Source of the DNA: Microbacterium azadirachtae
GTDB lineage: Bacteria > Actinomycetota > Actinomycetes > Actinomycetales > Microbacteriaceae
Assembly (NCBI RefSeq): GCF_000956545.1
Contig: NZ_JYIT01000084.1
Span: forward strand, 62,001 to 126,000
DNA: 64,000 nucleotides
Direction of reading: 5' to 3'
Under the pieces are notes generated by a model, which had not been told where the DNA came from, made no database searches, and saw only the letters and a program-made list of their open reading frames with translations. Each line of letters starts with the position of its first letter. Within the stretch, counting starts at the first letter, position 1. Both the position numbers and the translations under genes were made by a program. Positions 33,004-42,547 of the stretch are shown here, in pieces.

Positions 33004-34008
33004 TCAGGCCGGAGTGCCGACCAGATCCGCGTGATGGATCGCCGCGACGTCGGGGTGCGCCCGCAGACGGGACTTCAGCGCGTTCTCGCCGTACAGGGCG
33101 TGGATCGGGTTCGACGGGTCCTTGGTGACGCCGCGTGCCTGTGCCGCGAGCTCGGCGGGCAGCTCGATCAGCGGCAGGCGCGCGTCGAGCGCAGGGTTGA
33201 AGAAGAAGGGGATCGAGATCCGCTCGTCCGGAGCCTTCGGCGAGACCACGCGGTGGTTCGTCGCCTTGAGGTAGCCGTCGGTCGCGTACTCGAGGAGCTC
33301 GCCGATGTTGACGACGAACGCGCCGTCGACCGGCGGGGCGTCGACCCAGGTGCCGTCGCGCTCGACCTGCAGGCCGCCCTTGCCGGGCTCGACCCACAGC
33401 AGCGTGAGCACGCCGGAATCCTTGTGGGCGCCGACGCCCTGCTGCGGCTCGGGCTCGTGCGTGCCGGGGTAGCGGACGATCTTGATGAGGGTGGAGGGGT
33501 CGCCGAAGTTCTCCTCGAAGTACCCCTCGTCCGCGCCCAGGGCGAGCGCCCAGGCCCGGAGGAGCTTGCGGGCGACGCCGGAGAGGTGCTCGTGCCACTC
33601 CTCGACGATCTCGCGCAGCTCGGGCTGCGCCTCGGGCCAGAGGTTCGGGCCGATCAGCCGGTTGTATCCGGGGCCGCCTTCGACGGCGGCGCGCTCGGAG
33701 CCGATGTCGATCTGTTCGCGCCAGTCCACGGCGCCCTGCGTGCGCTCGCCGCCGATCCGGGTGTAGCCGCGGAAGTGCGGGCTCTTCACGTTCTCGATCG
33801 CGAGCTTGTCGGCCTCGGGCAGGGCGAAGAAGTCCTTGGCCGCCTGGTGCAGCCGTGCCTCGAGCTCGGGGGTGACACCGGTTCCGGTGAGGTAGAAGAA
33901 GCCGACGTCGTGCGTCGCCGCGCGCAGGTCGTCGCGGAAACGCGCCGCGGCCTCGGGGCCGGCGTCGAGCTGGGAGAGATCGAGGATCGGAAGGTTCAGT
34001 TCGGCCAT
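33004..34008 (-). CDS. Isopenicillin N synthase-like 2OG-Fe(II) oxygenase
   Basis: A 334-residue non-heme iron oxygenase. The iron ligands are His and Asp in GVGAHKDSGVLTLLW and the second His in ATNHRVVSPK; the cosubstrate Arg follows in DERISIPFFF. The N-terminal DIOX_N part is LPILDLSQLDAGPEAAARFRD. Bacterial relatives are mostly uncharacterised; plant relatives act on hormones and flavonoids. It reads in the same direction as the amidohydrolase, 125 bases upstream of it, but the palindrome between them suggests separate control. TAGCCT lies six bases before its ATG. Confidence 0.9.
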   Translation of the reverse strand: MAELNLPILDLSQLDAGPEAAARFRDDLRAATHDVGFFYLTGTGVTPELEARLHQAAKDFFALPEADKLAIENVKSPHFRGYTRIGGERTQGAVDWREQIDIGSERAAVEGGPGYNRLIGPNLWPEAQPELREIVEEWHEHLSGVARKLLRAWALALGADEGYFEENFGDPSTLIKIVRYPGTHEPEPQQGVGAHKDSGVLTLLWVEPGKGGLQVERDGTWVDAPPVDGAFVVNIGELLEYATDGYLKATNHRVVSPKAPDERISIPFFFNPALDARLPLIELPAELAAQARGVTKDPSNPIHALYGENALKSRLRAHPDVAAIHHADLVGTPA

Positions 34009-34140
34009 GAGGCGAGGCTAGATCGGCTCGTCGCCGTCGGCGCGAATGTTGCCGTGGATTACTCGCGGACGCCGTCGGCCCGCGCCGGGAGGTGTTCCGG
34101 GGAGGCGTCTCGGGATGCGGGAGCGCGACGGGACGGATGC

Positions 34141-34146
34141 TACAGT
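34141..34146 (+). promoter_or_regulatory. Possible efeU -10 element
   Basis: TACAGT ends where the DtxR-like palindrome begins. The expected start of transcription would fall inside the palindrome, which would allow simple repression. No good -35 is seen. Confidence 0.4.
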
Positions 34147-34178
34147 TTTCTGAGGTAAGGGATGCCTTACCTCAGAAA
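34147..34178. promoter_or_regulatory. Iron-box-like palindrome (DtxR/IdeR type) before efeU
   Basis: TTTCTGAGGTAAGG (34147-34160) and CCTTACCTCAGAAA (34165-34178) are exact complements around a 4-bp spacer. The half-site AGGTAAGG resembles the DtxR/IdeR half-site, but the spacing is wider than the classic 19-bp box. Two overlapping boxes, or a related metalloregulator, are possible. Confidence 0.65.
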
Positions 34179-34199
34179 CTCGTCAGGAACAGTCCCTCC

Positions 34200-35192
34200 G
34201 TGTTCGCCACCTTCCTCATCGGCCTTCGTGAAGGCCTCGAAGCCGCGCTCGTCGTCGGCATCCTCGTCGCCTACCTGAAGCGGCTCGATCGCAAGGACGT
34301 GCTGCCGCGTCTGTGGATCGGCGTCGGCGCGGCCGTGCTGCTCGCCCTGGGGATCGGCGCGGTGCTGACGTTCGGCGCCTACGCCCTCACGTTCCAGGGA
34401 CAGGAGATCATCGGCGGCACGCTGTCGCTCGTCACAGTCGCCATGGTGACCTGGATGATCTTCTGGATGCGCAAGGCGGGGCGCACCATGAAGGCCACCC
34501 TGCAGGGCGGCGTGGATCGTGCGCTCGAGACGGGCACCGTGTGGGCGCTCATCCTGGTCGGTTTCGTGTCGGTCGCCCGGGAGGGCGTCGAGACCACGCT
34601 GCTGCTCTGGTCGATGGTGCAGTCGTTCGGGGACGCGCCCTCGGCGATCCTCGGCGCGGCCCTCGGCCTCGTCGTCGCCGTCCTCGCCGGCTGGCTCCTC
34701 TCGCGCGGCGCCGTGCGGCTGGATCTCTCCCGCTTCTTCACCTGGACCGGCGGCTTCCTCGTCGTCATCGCCGCGGGCGTGCTCGCGTACGCGATCAGCG
34801 ATCTGCAGGAGGCCGGCGTCGTGCCGGGCCCCTTCACCTCCGCCGCGCCGCTCGACGGCGCCGGAGCCGTGCTCGTGGGCGCGGCGGGCTTCCCGTTCGG
34901 ATGGGCCTTCGACGTCTCGGCGGCGATCCGCCCGGACAGTGCGCTCGCGGTGCTGCTCCAGGCCGTCGTGGGCTTCATGCCGAGGATGAGCTGGATCCAG
35001 GTGATCGCCTGGGTGCTGTACCTGGCGATCGTCGGCACGCTCTTCGTGCGCGGCCTGCGCCGCGCCGCCCCGCGCGCCGCCGCCCCCTCCGTCTCCGATT
35101 CCGTCCCCTCGTCCGCGCCGGCGCTCGTCGCCGCGGAGCCGTCGGCTGCGCACATCGCGCCGACGACCGTCTCTTCCGAAGGAGCCTCATGA
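34200..35192 (+). CDS. efeU: Iron uptake permease EfeU
   Basis: A 330-residue iron permease of the OFeT/Ftr1 family. It has about seven spans and both REXXE iron motifs: LREGLEAAL near the N-terminus and AREGVETTLLL in the middle. The C-terminal tail of 40 residues is Ala/Pro/Ser-rich. The GTG at 34200 is chosen because the first span begins right after it and the iron box lies immediately upstream; an earlier in-frame ATG at 34092 would code through the box. The next gene, efeO, overlaps by four bases. Iron repression through the palindrome is likely. Confidence 0.94.
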   Translation: MFATFLIGLREGLEAALVVGILVAYLKRLDRKDVLPRLWIGVGAAVLLALGIGAVLTFGAYALTFQGQEIIGGTLSLVTVAMVTWMIFWMRKAGRTMKATLQGGVDRALETGTVWALILVGFVSVAREGVETTLLLWSMVQSFGDAPSAILGAALGLVVAVLAGWLLSRGAVRLDLSRFFTWTGGFLVVIAAGVLAYAISDLQEAGVVPGPFTSAAPLDGAGAVLVGAAGFPFGWAFDVSAAIRPDSALAVLLQAVVGFMPRMSWIQVIAWVLYLAIVGTLFVRGLRRAAPRAAAPSVSDSVPSSAPALVAAEPSAAHIAPTTVSSEGAS

Positions 35193-36418
35193 CTCTCTCC
35201 CGCCCCATCGCCGTGCTCGGCGCGGTGACCGTCCTCGGTCTCGCCCTCACCGGCTGCGTCGCGAAGAGCGACGTCGCCGCCGCCGGACGGCTCACGGTGT
35301 CGTCGACGGCGGACGCCTGCACCGTCTCGGCGGGCACCGCGAGCAGCGGCACCCTCGCGTTCGACGTCAGCAACAAGGGCGAGGAGGTCACCGAGTTCTA
35401 TCTCCTCGCGGAGGACGGCGTGCGGATCGTGGGCGAGGTCGAGAACGTGGCGCCCGGTGCGGCGCGCACGCTGACCGTGGTCGCCCAGCCCGGCAAGTAC
35501 TTCACCGTCTGCAAGCCCGGCATGATCGGATCCGGCGTCGGCAAGGCGGCGTTCTCGGTGACCGGGGCGAAGGTGGCGGAGAACGGCGGAGACGCCGCGC
35601 AGAAGCAGAAGGCGCTCACCCAGTACGCCGCGTACGTGAAGGACCAGGTCGGGCAGCTGATCCCGGCGGCGAAGGCGTTCACCGACGCGTACCGCAACGG
35701 CGACGATGCGGCTGCGAAGACGCAGTTCGCGACCGTCCGCTCCTACTACGAGCGCATCGAGCCGGTCGCCGAGCAGCTCGGAACTCTCGACCCCCGCCTG
35801 GACTTCCGAGAGCTCGACGCCAAGGCCGAGGGCATCGACTGGACGGGCTTCCACCGCATCGAGAAGGATCTGTGGGCTCCGGCTGCCGGTGCCGTGAACT
35901 CGGACGGCACGACGCCCGCGACCCAGGACTGGGCGCCGTCGACGCCCGCCGAGCGTGCGGCGTTCGCCGACAAGCTCCTCGCCGATCTGCAGGAGCTCTT
36001 CGACCACGTGCACTCGGACGCGTTCGTGAAGGACCTCGAGGCCAAGGGGATCGCGGGGATCTCCAACGGGGCGATCTCCCTGCTGGACGAGGTGGCCAAC
36101 GGCAAGATCACCGGTGAGGAGGACTGGTGGTCGGGCACCGACCTCTCCGACTTCGCCGCGAACGTCGAGGGATCCAAGATGGCGTTCTCCGTGGTGCGCG
36201 AGTTCGCGGAGAGCAAGGGTGCGGAGGGCAAGAAGCTCGTGGGGCAGATCGACCGCGGCTTCTCGGCGCTCGAGGCCGAGCTCGCGGTCCACGGCTCGCT
36301 GAAGGACGGCTTCGCGCCCTACTCGACGGTCACCGAGACGCAGAAGCGCGACCTCACGGATCTGCTGAACGCGCTCGCCGAGCCGCTCTCCAAGCTCACC
36401 AGCACGATCCTCGGCTGA
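35189..36418 (+). CDS. efeO: Iron uptake system component EfeO
   Basis: A 409-residue extracytoplasmic iron-binding protein. It starts with a lipoprotein signal (MTLSRPIAVLGAVTVLGLALTGC). The N-terminal cupredoxin-like domain follows (residues about 30-125, with FTVCKPGMIG holding a possible metal ligand). The C-terminal imelysin/M75 domain (about 140-400) has the HxxE motif GFHRIEKDLW. EfeO is thought to bind iron outside the membrane and pass it to EfeU. The ATG lies in an ATGA overlap with efeU, and the efeB ATG follows one base after its stop. Confidence 0.94.
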   Translation: MTLSRPIAVLGAVTVLGLALTGCVAKSDVAAAGRLTVSSTADACTVSAGTASSGTLAFDVSNKGEEVTEFYLLAEDGVRIVGEVENVAPGAARTLTVVAQPGKYFTVCKPGMIGSGVGKAAFSVTGAKVAENGGDAAQKQKALTQYAAYVKDQVGQLIPAAKAFTDAYRNGDDAAAKTQFATVRSYYERIEPVAEQLGTLDPRLDFRELDAKAEGIDWTGFHRIEKDLWAPAAGAVNSDGTTPATQDWAPSTPAERAAFADKLLADLQELFDHVHSDAFVKDLEAKGIAGISNGAISLLDEVANGKITGEEDWWSGTDLSDFAANVEGSKMAFSVVREFAESKGAEGKKLVGQIDRGFSALEAELAVHGSLKDGFAPYSTVTETQKRDLTDLLNALAEPLSKLTSTILG

Positions 36419-36419
36419 C

Positions 36420-37745
36420 ATGAGCGTCCCCGATCCCGCGGAGGAACAGATCCCGTCGGCCCCGGAGGCATCCGCCCCGGGAGACTCCCGCGCGGCGGAG
36501 CAGAGCGACCGGCCCGGCATCAGCCGCCGCGGCCTCATCGGCTGGGCGCTCGGCAGCGGTGTGGCCGGGATCGCCGCCGGAGCCGGCGGCGCGGCGGCGA
36601 TCGCGTCCAGCGGCGTCCTGGCCGGCACGCCCGCGGCGGACGAGTACGCCTTCGAGGGCGCGCATCAGGCCGGCATCACGACCCGCGTCCAGGAGCACCT
36701 GCACTTCGCGAGCTTCGACATGATGCCGCGCGCGAGCCGCGACGACCTGATCTCCCTGCTCCAGGACTGGAGCTACGCCGCATCGCGTCTCACGAAGGGG
36801 CTCGACGTGAGCGCCGCGGGCGCTGTGGGCGGCTCTCCCGAGGCGCCTCCGGACGACACCGGGGAGGCGCAGGGGCTGACCGCCGCGGGGCTCACCCTCA
36901 CGATCGGCCTCGGCCCGTCGCTGTTCCTCGCCGAGGGCGACCGGTTCGGGATCGCATCCCGGCGCCCGGCCGTCCTCGCCGAGCTCCCCGGATTCGTCGG
37001 GGATGCGCTCGACGCCGCCTACACCGGCGGAGACCTGTGCATCCAGGCGTGCGCCGACGACCCGCAGGTGGCGGTGCACGCGGTGCGCAACCTGAGCCGC
37101 ATCGCCTTCGGCCGGGCCCGGCTGCGCTGGTCCCAGCTCGGCTTCGGGCGCACGTCGCGCACGTCGGCCGACCAGCAGACGCCGCGCAACCTTTTCGGAT
37201 ACAAGGACGGCACCGCGAACATCCTGGCGGACGACGCGAAGGCGCTCGCCGAACACGTCTGGGTGGGGGAGGAGGACGAGCCGCAGTGGATGGCCGGAGG
37301 CTCGTACCTGGTGGCCCGCAAGATCGCGATGCTCGTCGAGACGTGGGATCGGCTGCGCCTGGCCGAGCAGGACCGCACCATCGGACGGGCCAAGGGCAGC
37401 GGGGCTCCGCTGTCCGGTGGTGGCGAGACGACCGAGCCGGTCTTCTCCGGCTCGGCGATCGACGAGCACTCCCACGTGCGCCTGGCGCATCCGACGGTCA
37501 ACGACGGGATCCGGATCCTGCGCCGCGGCTACAACTACGTCGACGGCAACAACGACCTGGGCCGCCTGGACGCCGGGCTCTTCTTCCTCTCCTATCAGCG
37601 TTCGCCCGAGCAGTTCGTCACCCTGCAGAAGCGCCTGTCGACGGATCTCATGAGCGAGTACATCCGGCACATCGGCTCCGGGATCTGGGCGATCCCGCCC
37701 GGGGCGGAGAAGGGCTCCTACGTCGGCGCGGGGCTGTTCGCCTGA
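36420..37745 (+). CDS. efeB: Dye-decolorising-type heme peroxidase EfeB
   Basis: A 441-residue Dyp-type peroxidase exported folded by the Tat system: residues 33-60 contain GISRRGLIGWALGSGVAGI, a twin-arginine signal. The DyP signature GXXDG appears as NLFGYKDGTAN, which carries the catalytic Asp. The proximal heme His is in DEHSHVRLAHP, and RRGYNYVDG follows. EfeB works with EfeUO in oxidative iron acquisition or heme handling. A 10-bp terminator stem (CCCCGGATCC) follows the stop. Confidence 0.95.
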   Translation: MSVPDPAEEQIPSAPEASAPGDSRAAEQSDRPGISRRGLIGWALGSGVAGIAAGAGGAAAIASSGVLAGTPAADEYAFEGAHQAGITTRVQEHLHFASFDMMPRASRDDLISLLQDWSYAASRLTKGLDVSAAGAVGGSPEAPPDDTGEAQGLTAAGLTLTIGLGPSLFLAEGDRFGIASRRPAVLAELPGFVGDALDAAYTGGDLCIQACADDPQVAVHAVRNLSRIAFGRARLRWSQLGFGRTSRTSADQQTPRNLFGYKDGTANILADDAKALAEHVWVGEEDEPQWMAGGSYLVARKIAMLVETWDRLRLAEQDRTIGRAKGSGAPLSGGGETTEPVFSGSAIDEHSHVRLAHPTVNDGIRILRRGYNYVDGNNDLGRLDAGLFFLSYQRSPEQFVTLQKRLSTDLMSEYIRHIGSGIWAIPPGAEKGSYVGAGLFA

Positions 37746-37758
37746 CGCTGCGCAGGCT

Positions 37759-37795
37759 CCCCGGATCCGCGCTGGCCGGCATCCGGGATCCGGGG
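37759..37795 (+). terminator. Terminator of the efeUOB operon
   Basis: CCCCGGATCC and GGATCCGGGG form a perfect 10-bp stem with a 17-nt loop, followed by AATACTTCT. Confidence 0.75.
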
Positions 37796-37828
37796 AATAC
37801 TTCTGAGAGGCAGACGTTTCACCAGATA

Positions 37829-37842
37829 TATTCAAGTGAATA
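37829..37842. promoter_or_regulatory. ATTCA-NN-TGAAT operator before the flavin monooxygenase gene
   Basis: TATTCAAGTGAATA is a perfect 14-bp palindrome with a two-base spacer, overlapping a TATATT hexamer (37827-37832) that could be the -10. Its core equals the one before YceI at 25.4 kb. Repression by a shared dimeric regulator is likely. Confidence 0.65.
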
Positions 37843-37862
37843 GAAATCTGAAGGAGACAGCA

Positions 37863-39116
37863 GTGAGCGAGTCGAGCACCTGGTCGGGCATGCAGTTCGG
37901 CCTCATGTCGGTCAGCGACATCACCCGCAACCCGGTCACGGGGGAGACCCCCAGCGAGCGCGAGCGGATCCAGAACACCCTCACGATCGCCAAGCACGCC
38001 GAAGAGGTCGGCCTCGACGTCTTCGCGATCGGCGAGCACCACAATCCGCCGTTCTGGTCGTCGAGCCCGACGACCTTCCTCGCCGCCCTCGCCGCGCAGA
38101 CCGAGCGGCTGATCGTCTCCACGTCCACGACGCTGATCACCACGAACGACCCGGTGAAGATCGCCGAGGACTACGCGATGCTGCAGCACGTCTCCGGCGG
38201 CCGCATGGACCTCATGATGGGCCGCGGCAACACCGGACCGGTGTACCCGTGGTTCGGCAAGGACATCCGGCAGGGCCTGCCGCTCGCGATCGAGAACTAC
38301 GCGCTGCTGCACGAGCTGTGGACCAATGACGTCGTGGACTGGGAGGGCAAGTTCCGCACCTCGCTGCAGGGCTTCACCTCCACTCCGCGCCCCCTCGACG
38401 GCGTGGCCCCCTTCGTCTGGCACGGCTCGATCCGCACGCCCGAGATCGCCGAGCAGGCCGCCTACTACGGCGACGGCTTCTTCGCGAACAACATCTTCTG
38501 GCCCAAGGAGCACTACCAGCGCCTCATCGAGCTGTACCGGCAGCGCTTCGCGCACTACGGCCACGGCACCCCCGAGCAGGCGATCGTCGGCCTCGGCGGC
38601 CAGGTGTTCATGCGCGCGAACTCGCAGGATGCGGTGGACGAGTTCCGCCCCTACTTCGACAACGCGCCGGTCTACGGTCACGGTCCCTCCATGGAGGACT
38701 TCACCGAGATGACGCCCCTCACCGTGGGCTCGCCCCAGCAGGTGATCGACCGCTACGCCGCCATGCGCGACCACTACGGCGACTACCAGCGCCAGCTCTT
38801 CCTCATGGACCACGCCGGACTGCCGCTCAAGGTCGTGCTCGAACAGCTCGACATCCTCGGTGGCGAGGTCGTGCCGGTGCTGCGCAAGGAGCTCGCCCAG
38901 AACCGTCCGGCGTCCGTCCCCGACGCGCCCACCCACGCCGCCCGCGTGAAGGCGGTCTACGGCGACGGACCGGCGCGTGAAGCGCGTCCCGGTGCGAACC
39001 GCGGCGACAACCTGACGGCCGGCTCGCCCTACCAGGACGGCGGCGCGGTCCCGGCCCGTCGAGAGACGCAGGCCGGTGCGGCGTTCGGCGCTGCGGCCAC
39101 GAAGGGGGCGAACTGA
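37863..39116 (+). CDS. LLM-class flavin-dependent oxidoreductase (CE1758 type)
   Basis: A 417-residue luciferase-like monooxygenase that uses reduced FMN. Family blocks include FGLMSVSDITRNPVTG near the start, VFAIGEHHNPPFWSSSP, TLITTNDPVKIAEDYAMLQHVSGGRMDLMMGRGN and, near residue 230, YYGDGFFANNIFWP. The start at the GTG 37863 has AAGGAG six bases upstream; the GTG at 37836 lies inside the operator. The C-terminal 60 residues are an extra polar tail. An FMN reductase gene follows after one base, forming the usual two-component pair. In Corynebacterium, related pairs are under a redox-sensing MarR regulator. Confidence 0.92.
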   Translation: MSESSTWSGMQFGLMSVSDITRNPVTGETPSERERIQNTLTIAKHAEEVGLDVFAIGEHHNPPFWSSSPTTFLAALAAQTERLIVSTSTTLITTNDPVKIAEDYAMLQHVSGGRMDLMMGRGNTGPVYPWFGKDIRQGLPLAIENYALLHELWTNDVVDWEGKFRTSLQGFTSTPRPLDGVAPFVWHGSIRTPEIAEQAAYYGDGFFANNIFWPKEHYQRLIELYRQRFAHYGHGTPEQAIVGLGGQVFMRANSQDAVDEFRPYFDNAPVYGHGPSMEDFTEMTPLTVGSPQQVIDRYAAMRDHYGDYQRQLFLMDHAGLPLKVVLEQLDILGGEVVPVLRKELAQNRPASVPDAPTHAARVKAVYGDGPAREARPGANRGDNLTAGSPYQDGGAVPARRETQAGAAFGAAATKGAN

Positions 39117-39117
39117 G

Positions 39118-39762
39118 ATGGGCGCGCGTCGCATCGCGGTGATCTCCGCCGGACTCAGCAACCCGTCCTCCACGCGGATGCTCGCGGATCGGCTCGCGGC
39201 CGAGACCGCGAACCGGCTCACCGAGCTCGGATCCGAGGTGAGCGTGGACGTCATCGAGCTGCGCGACCTCGCGCACGACATCACCAACAACCTGCTCACC
39301 GGATTCGCGCCGCCGGCGCTGGACTCGGCGATCAACACGGTGGTCTCGGCCGACGGCCTCATCGTGGTCACGCCCATCTTCTCGACGAGCTACTCGGGGC
39401 TGTTCAAGTCGTTCATCGACGTGCTCGACCCGGACGCCCTGACGGGCAAGCCCGTGCTGATCGGCGCGAACGCCGGGACGGCGCGGCACTCGCTCGCGAT
39501 CGACTACGCGATCCGCCCGCTGTTCACGTACCTGCACGCGGAGCCGGTCTCGACGGGCGTGTTCGCCGCATCCAGCGACTGGGGCGCGAAGGCCGACGAC
39601 GTCGCCCCGCTCAGCACGCGCATCGAGCGCGGCGCGCGGGAGCTCGCCGCGGCGATGGCGCGGCGCGAGCCGGCCGCGGACAAGGATCCGTTCGATCCGG
39701 GCAGCTATCTCGGTGAGGGCCGCTCCTTCGGTCACCTGCTCGGCGGTCTCGCGGGCGAGTAG
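39118..39762 (+). CDS. NADPH-dependent FMN reductase (CE1759 type)
   Basis: A 214-residue flavodoxin-fold reductase. The FMN phosphate loop is SAGLSNPSSTRMLADRL and the conserved middle block is IVVTPIFSTSYSGLFKSFIDVLD, followed by KPVLIGANAGTARHSL. It should supply reduced FMN to the monooxygenase coded one base upstream. The ATG at 39118 is chosen because of the GAAGGGGG site upstream and the domain start. The C-terminus, from about residue 180, is an unconserved polar tail. Confidence 0.93.
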   Translation: MGARRIAVISAGLSNPSSTRMLADRLAAETANRLTELGSEVSVDVIELRDLAHDITNNLLTGFAPPALDSAINTVVSADGLIVVTPIFSTSYSGLFKSFIDVLDPDALTGKPVLIGANAGTARHSLAIDYAIRPLFTYLHAEPVSTGVFAASSDWGAKADDVAPLSTRIERGARELAAAMARREPAADKDPFDPGSYLGEGRSFGHLLGGLAGE

Positions 39763-39812
39763 CCGAGGGGAGGGAAGGGGCATGACGCCCCTGCGATGTC
39801 GGTGCGGCATCG

Positions 39813-39818
39813 TAGGGT
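39813..39818 (+). promoter_or_regulatory. -10 element of the FAD-linked oxidase gene (leaderless type)
   Basis: TAGGGT lies six bases before the ATG at 39825. Confidence 0.5.
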
Positions 39819-39824
39819 GACGGC

Positions 39825-41177
39825 ATGCCCCTTCCCTCTGCGCTCCACGCCCTCAGCGGCACCTTCGACGGCCCCGTCCTGCTCTCCGGGGACGACGGGT
39901 TCGATGCGGCACGCCGCCCCTGGAACCTCGCGATCGATCAGACGCCCGCCGCCGTCGCGACGCCCGCCGGGCTCGACGACCTGCGGCGGCTCCTCGCCGC
40001 CGCGCGCGACGCCGGCACCCCGATCGCCGTGCAGCCCAGCGGCCACGGCGCCTCAGGCGACCTGGCCGGCGCCCTGATCGTGCGCACGGCCGCATTCGAC
40101 CGGCTCGACGTCGATCTCGACGCCGGCGTCGTCGTGGTGGGCAGCGGGGTGCGCTGGGGCGCCGTTGTCGCAGCGCTCGAGGGCACCGGCTGGGCGGCGC
40201 CTGCGGGCACCAGCCCCGTCGTCTCCGTCGCGGGCTACACGGTCGGCGGCGGGCACTCCTGGTTCAGCCGGACGGCGGGACTCGGGTCCGACAACCTGCG
40301 TGCGGCCTGGGTCCTGCGTACGGACGGCACGCACGAGCGGGTCGACGACGTCAGCGATCCCGAGACGATGTGGGCTCTGCGCGGCGCCGGCGGGATCGCG
40401 GGCATCGTCACGGCGCTCGAGATCGACCTGGTCCGCGCACCCGCGCAGTGGGGGGCCGCCCTGACGTTCGACGCGGCCGACTCCGCCGCGGTCATACGCG
40501 CCGTGCGCGACTTCGCCGAGCACGCGCCGGCGACGCTGAACGTCTTCACGAACTCGATGCGCATGCCGGACGCGCCGATGCTCCCCGAGGAGATCCGGGG
40601 TCGCAGCTTCCTCTCCGTGCAGGCGCTGTCCTCGGACGGCCCGGCCGACGCCTTCCTCGACGCCCTGCGCGGTGCGGCGGCCGTGCAGCGCGAGCTCGTC
40701 GGCCCGACGTCGCCCGCAACCCTCGCGGCAGCGTCGGGCGAACCGACCGATCCGACCCCGGGGCGTGGGGCCGCGCTCGCTCTGGCGCAGCTCGACGACG
40801 CGACGATCTCGGCTCTCGTCGACTTCCGGCAGGCGCCCGAGCAGTGGCCGATCGTCGGGATCGACCTGAGGATGCTCGGCGGAGCGCTCGACTCGCCGCG
40901 TCGTGCCGGGTTCTCCTCACTCGCCTCGGCCGGATGGCTGCTGCATGCCCTCGTCCCGGTCTTCCCCGGAGCCCCGGCCGAACCGGGCGACGCGAGCATC
41001 GCGGGCCTGCTCGCCCTCCTCGCCCCCGCGGCCGCCGACCGCACGATCCCCACGTTCCTCGCTCCGGGTCAGACGCTCGAGCGCTGCGGCACGTCGGCCG
41101 ACATCGATCGGCTGCGTGCCGTGCGCGCGAGCGCCGACCCCGACGGCATCCTTCACGAAGGGCGCCTGCCGCGCTGA
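39825..41177 (+). CDS. FAD-binding oxidoreductase (VAO/PCMH family)
   Basis: A 450-residue flavoprotein oxidase. The PCMH-type FAD domain spans about residues 30-210: VATPAGLDDLRRLLAAARDAG, VQPSGHGASGDLAGALIV and GYTVGGGHSWFSRTAGLGSD. His in PSGHGASGD is the likely site of covalent 8-alpha-histidyl FAD, and no second cysteinyl link is apparent. The C-terminus ends with the berberine-bridge-like DPDGILHEGRLP. Members oxidise sugars, alkaloids or other alcohols. The position beside the FMN pair suggests flavin-rich oxidative metabolism, but the substrate is unknown. Confidence 0.9.
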   Translation: MPLPSALHALSGTFDGPVLLSGDDGFDAARRPWNLAIDQTPAAVATPAGLDDLRRLLAAARDAGTPIAVQPSGHGASGDLAGALIVRTAAFDRLDVDLDAGVVVVGSGVRWGAVVAALEGTGWAAPAGTSPVVSVAGYTVGGGHSWFSRTAGLGSDNLRAAWVLRTDGTHERVDDVSDPETMWALRGAGGIAGIVTALEIDLVRAPAQWGAALTFDAADSAAVIRAVRDFAEHAPATLNVFTNSMRMPDAPMLPEEIRGRSFLSVQALSSDGPADAFLDALRGAAAVQRELVGPTSPATLAAASGEPTDPTPGRGAALALAQLDDATISALVDFRQAPEQWPIVGIDLRMLGGALDSPRRAGFSSLASAGWLLHALVPVFPGAPAEPGDASIAGLLALLAPAAADRTIPTFLAPGQTLERCGTSADIDRLRAVRASADPDGILHEGRLPR

Positions 41178-41183
41178 GCGCCC

Positions 41184-41212
41184 CGCGGGCACGCCTCGCG
41201 GGCACGCCTCGC
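41184..41212 (+). repeat. Short tandem repeat
   Basis: CGCGGGCACGCCT occurs twice in tandem, followed by a partial third CGC, just after the FAD-oxidase stop. Confidence 0.7.
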
Positions 41213-41250
41213 ACTGTGCCGAGGCGCGGCCGCGGGCCGGGCGGCTCGGC

Positions 41251-42543
<1,293 letters not shown>

Positions 42544-42547
<4 letters not shown>

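Noticed and set aside
34092..34200. An upstream ATG that would lengthen EfeU by 36 residues
   Set aside because: It would translate through the promoter and iron box, and the family starts at the span after the GTG at 34200.
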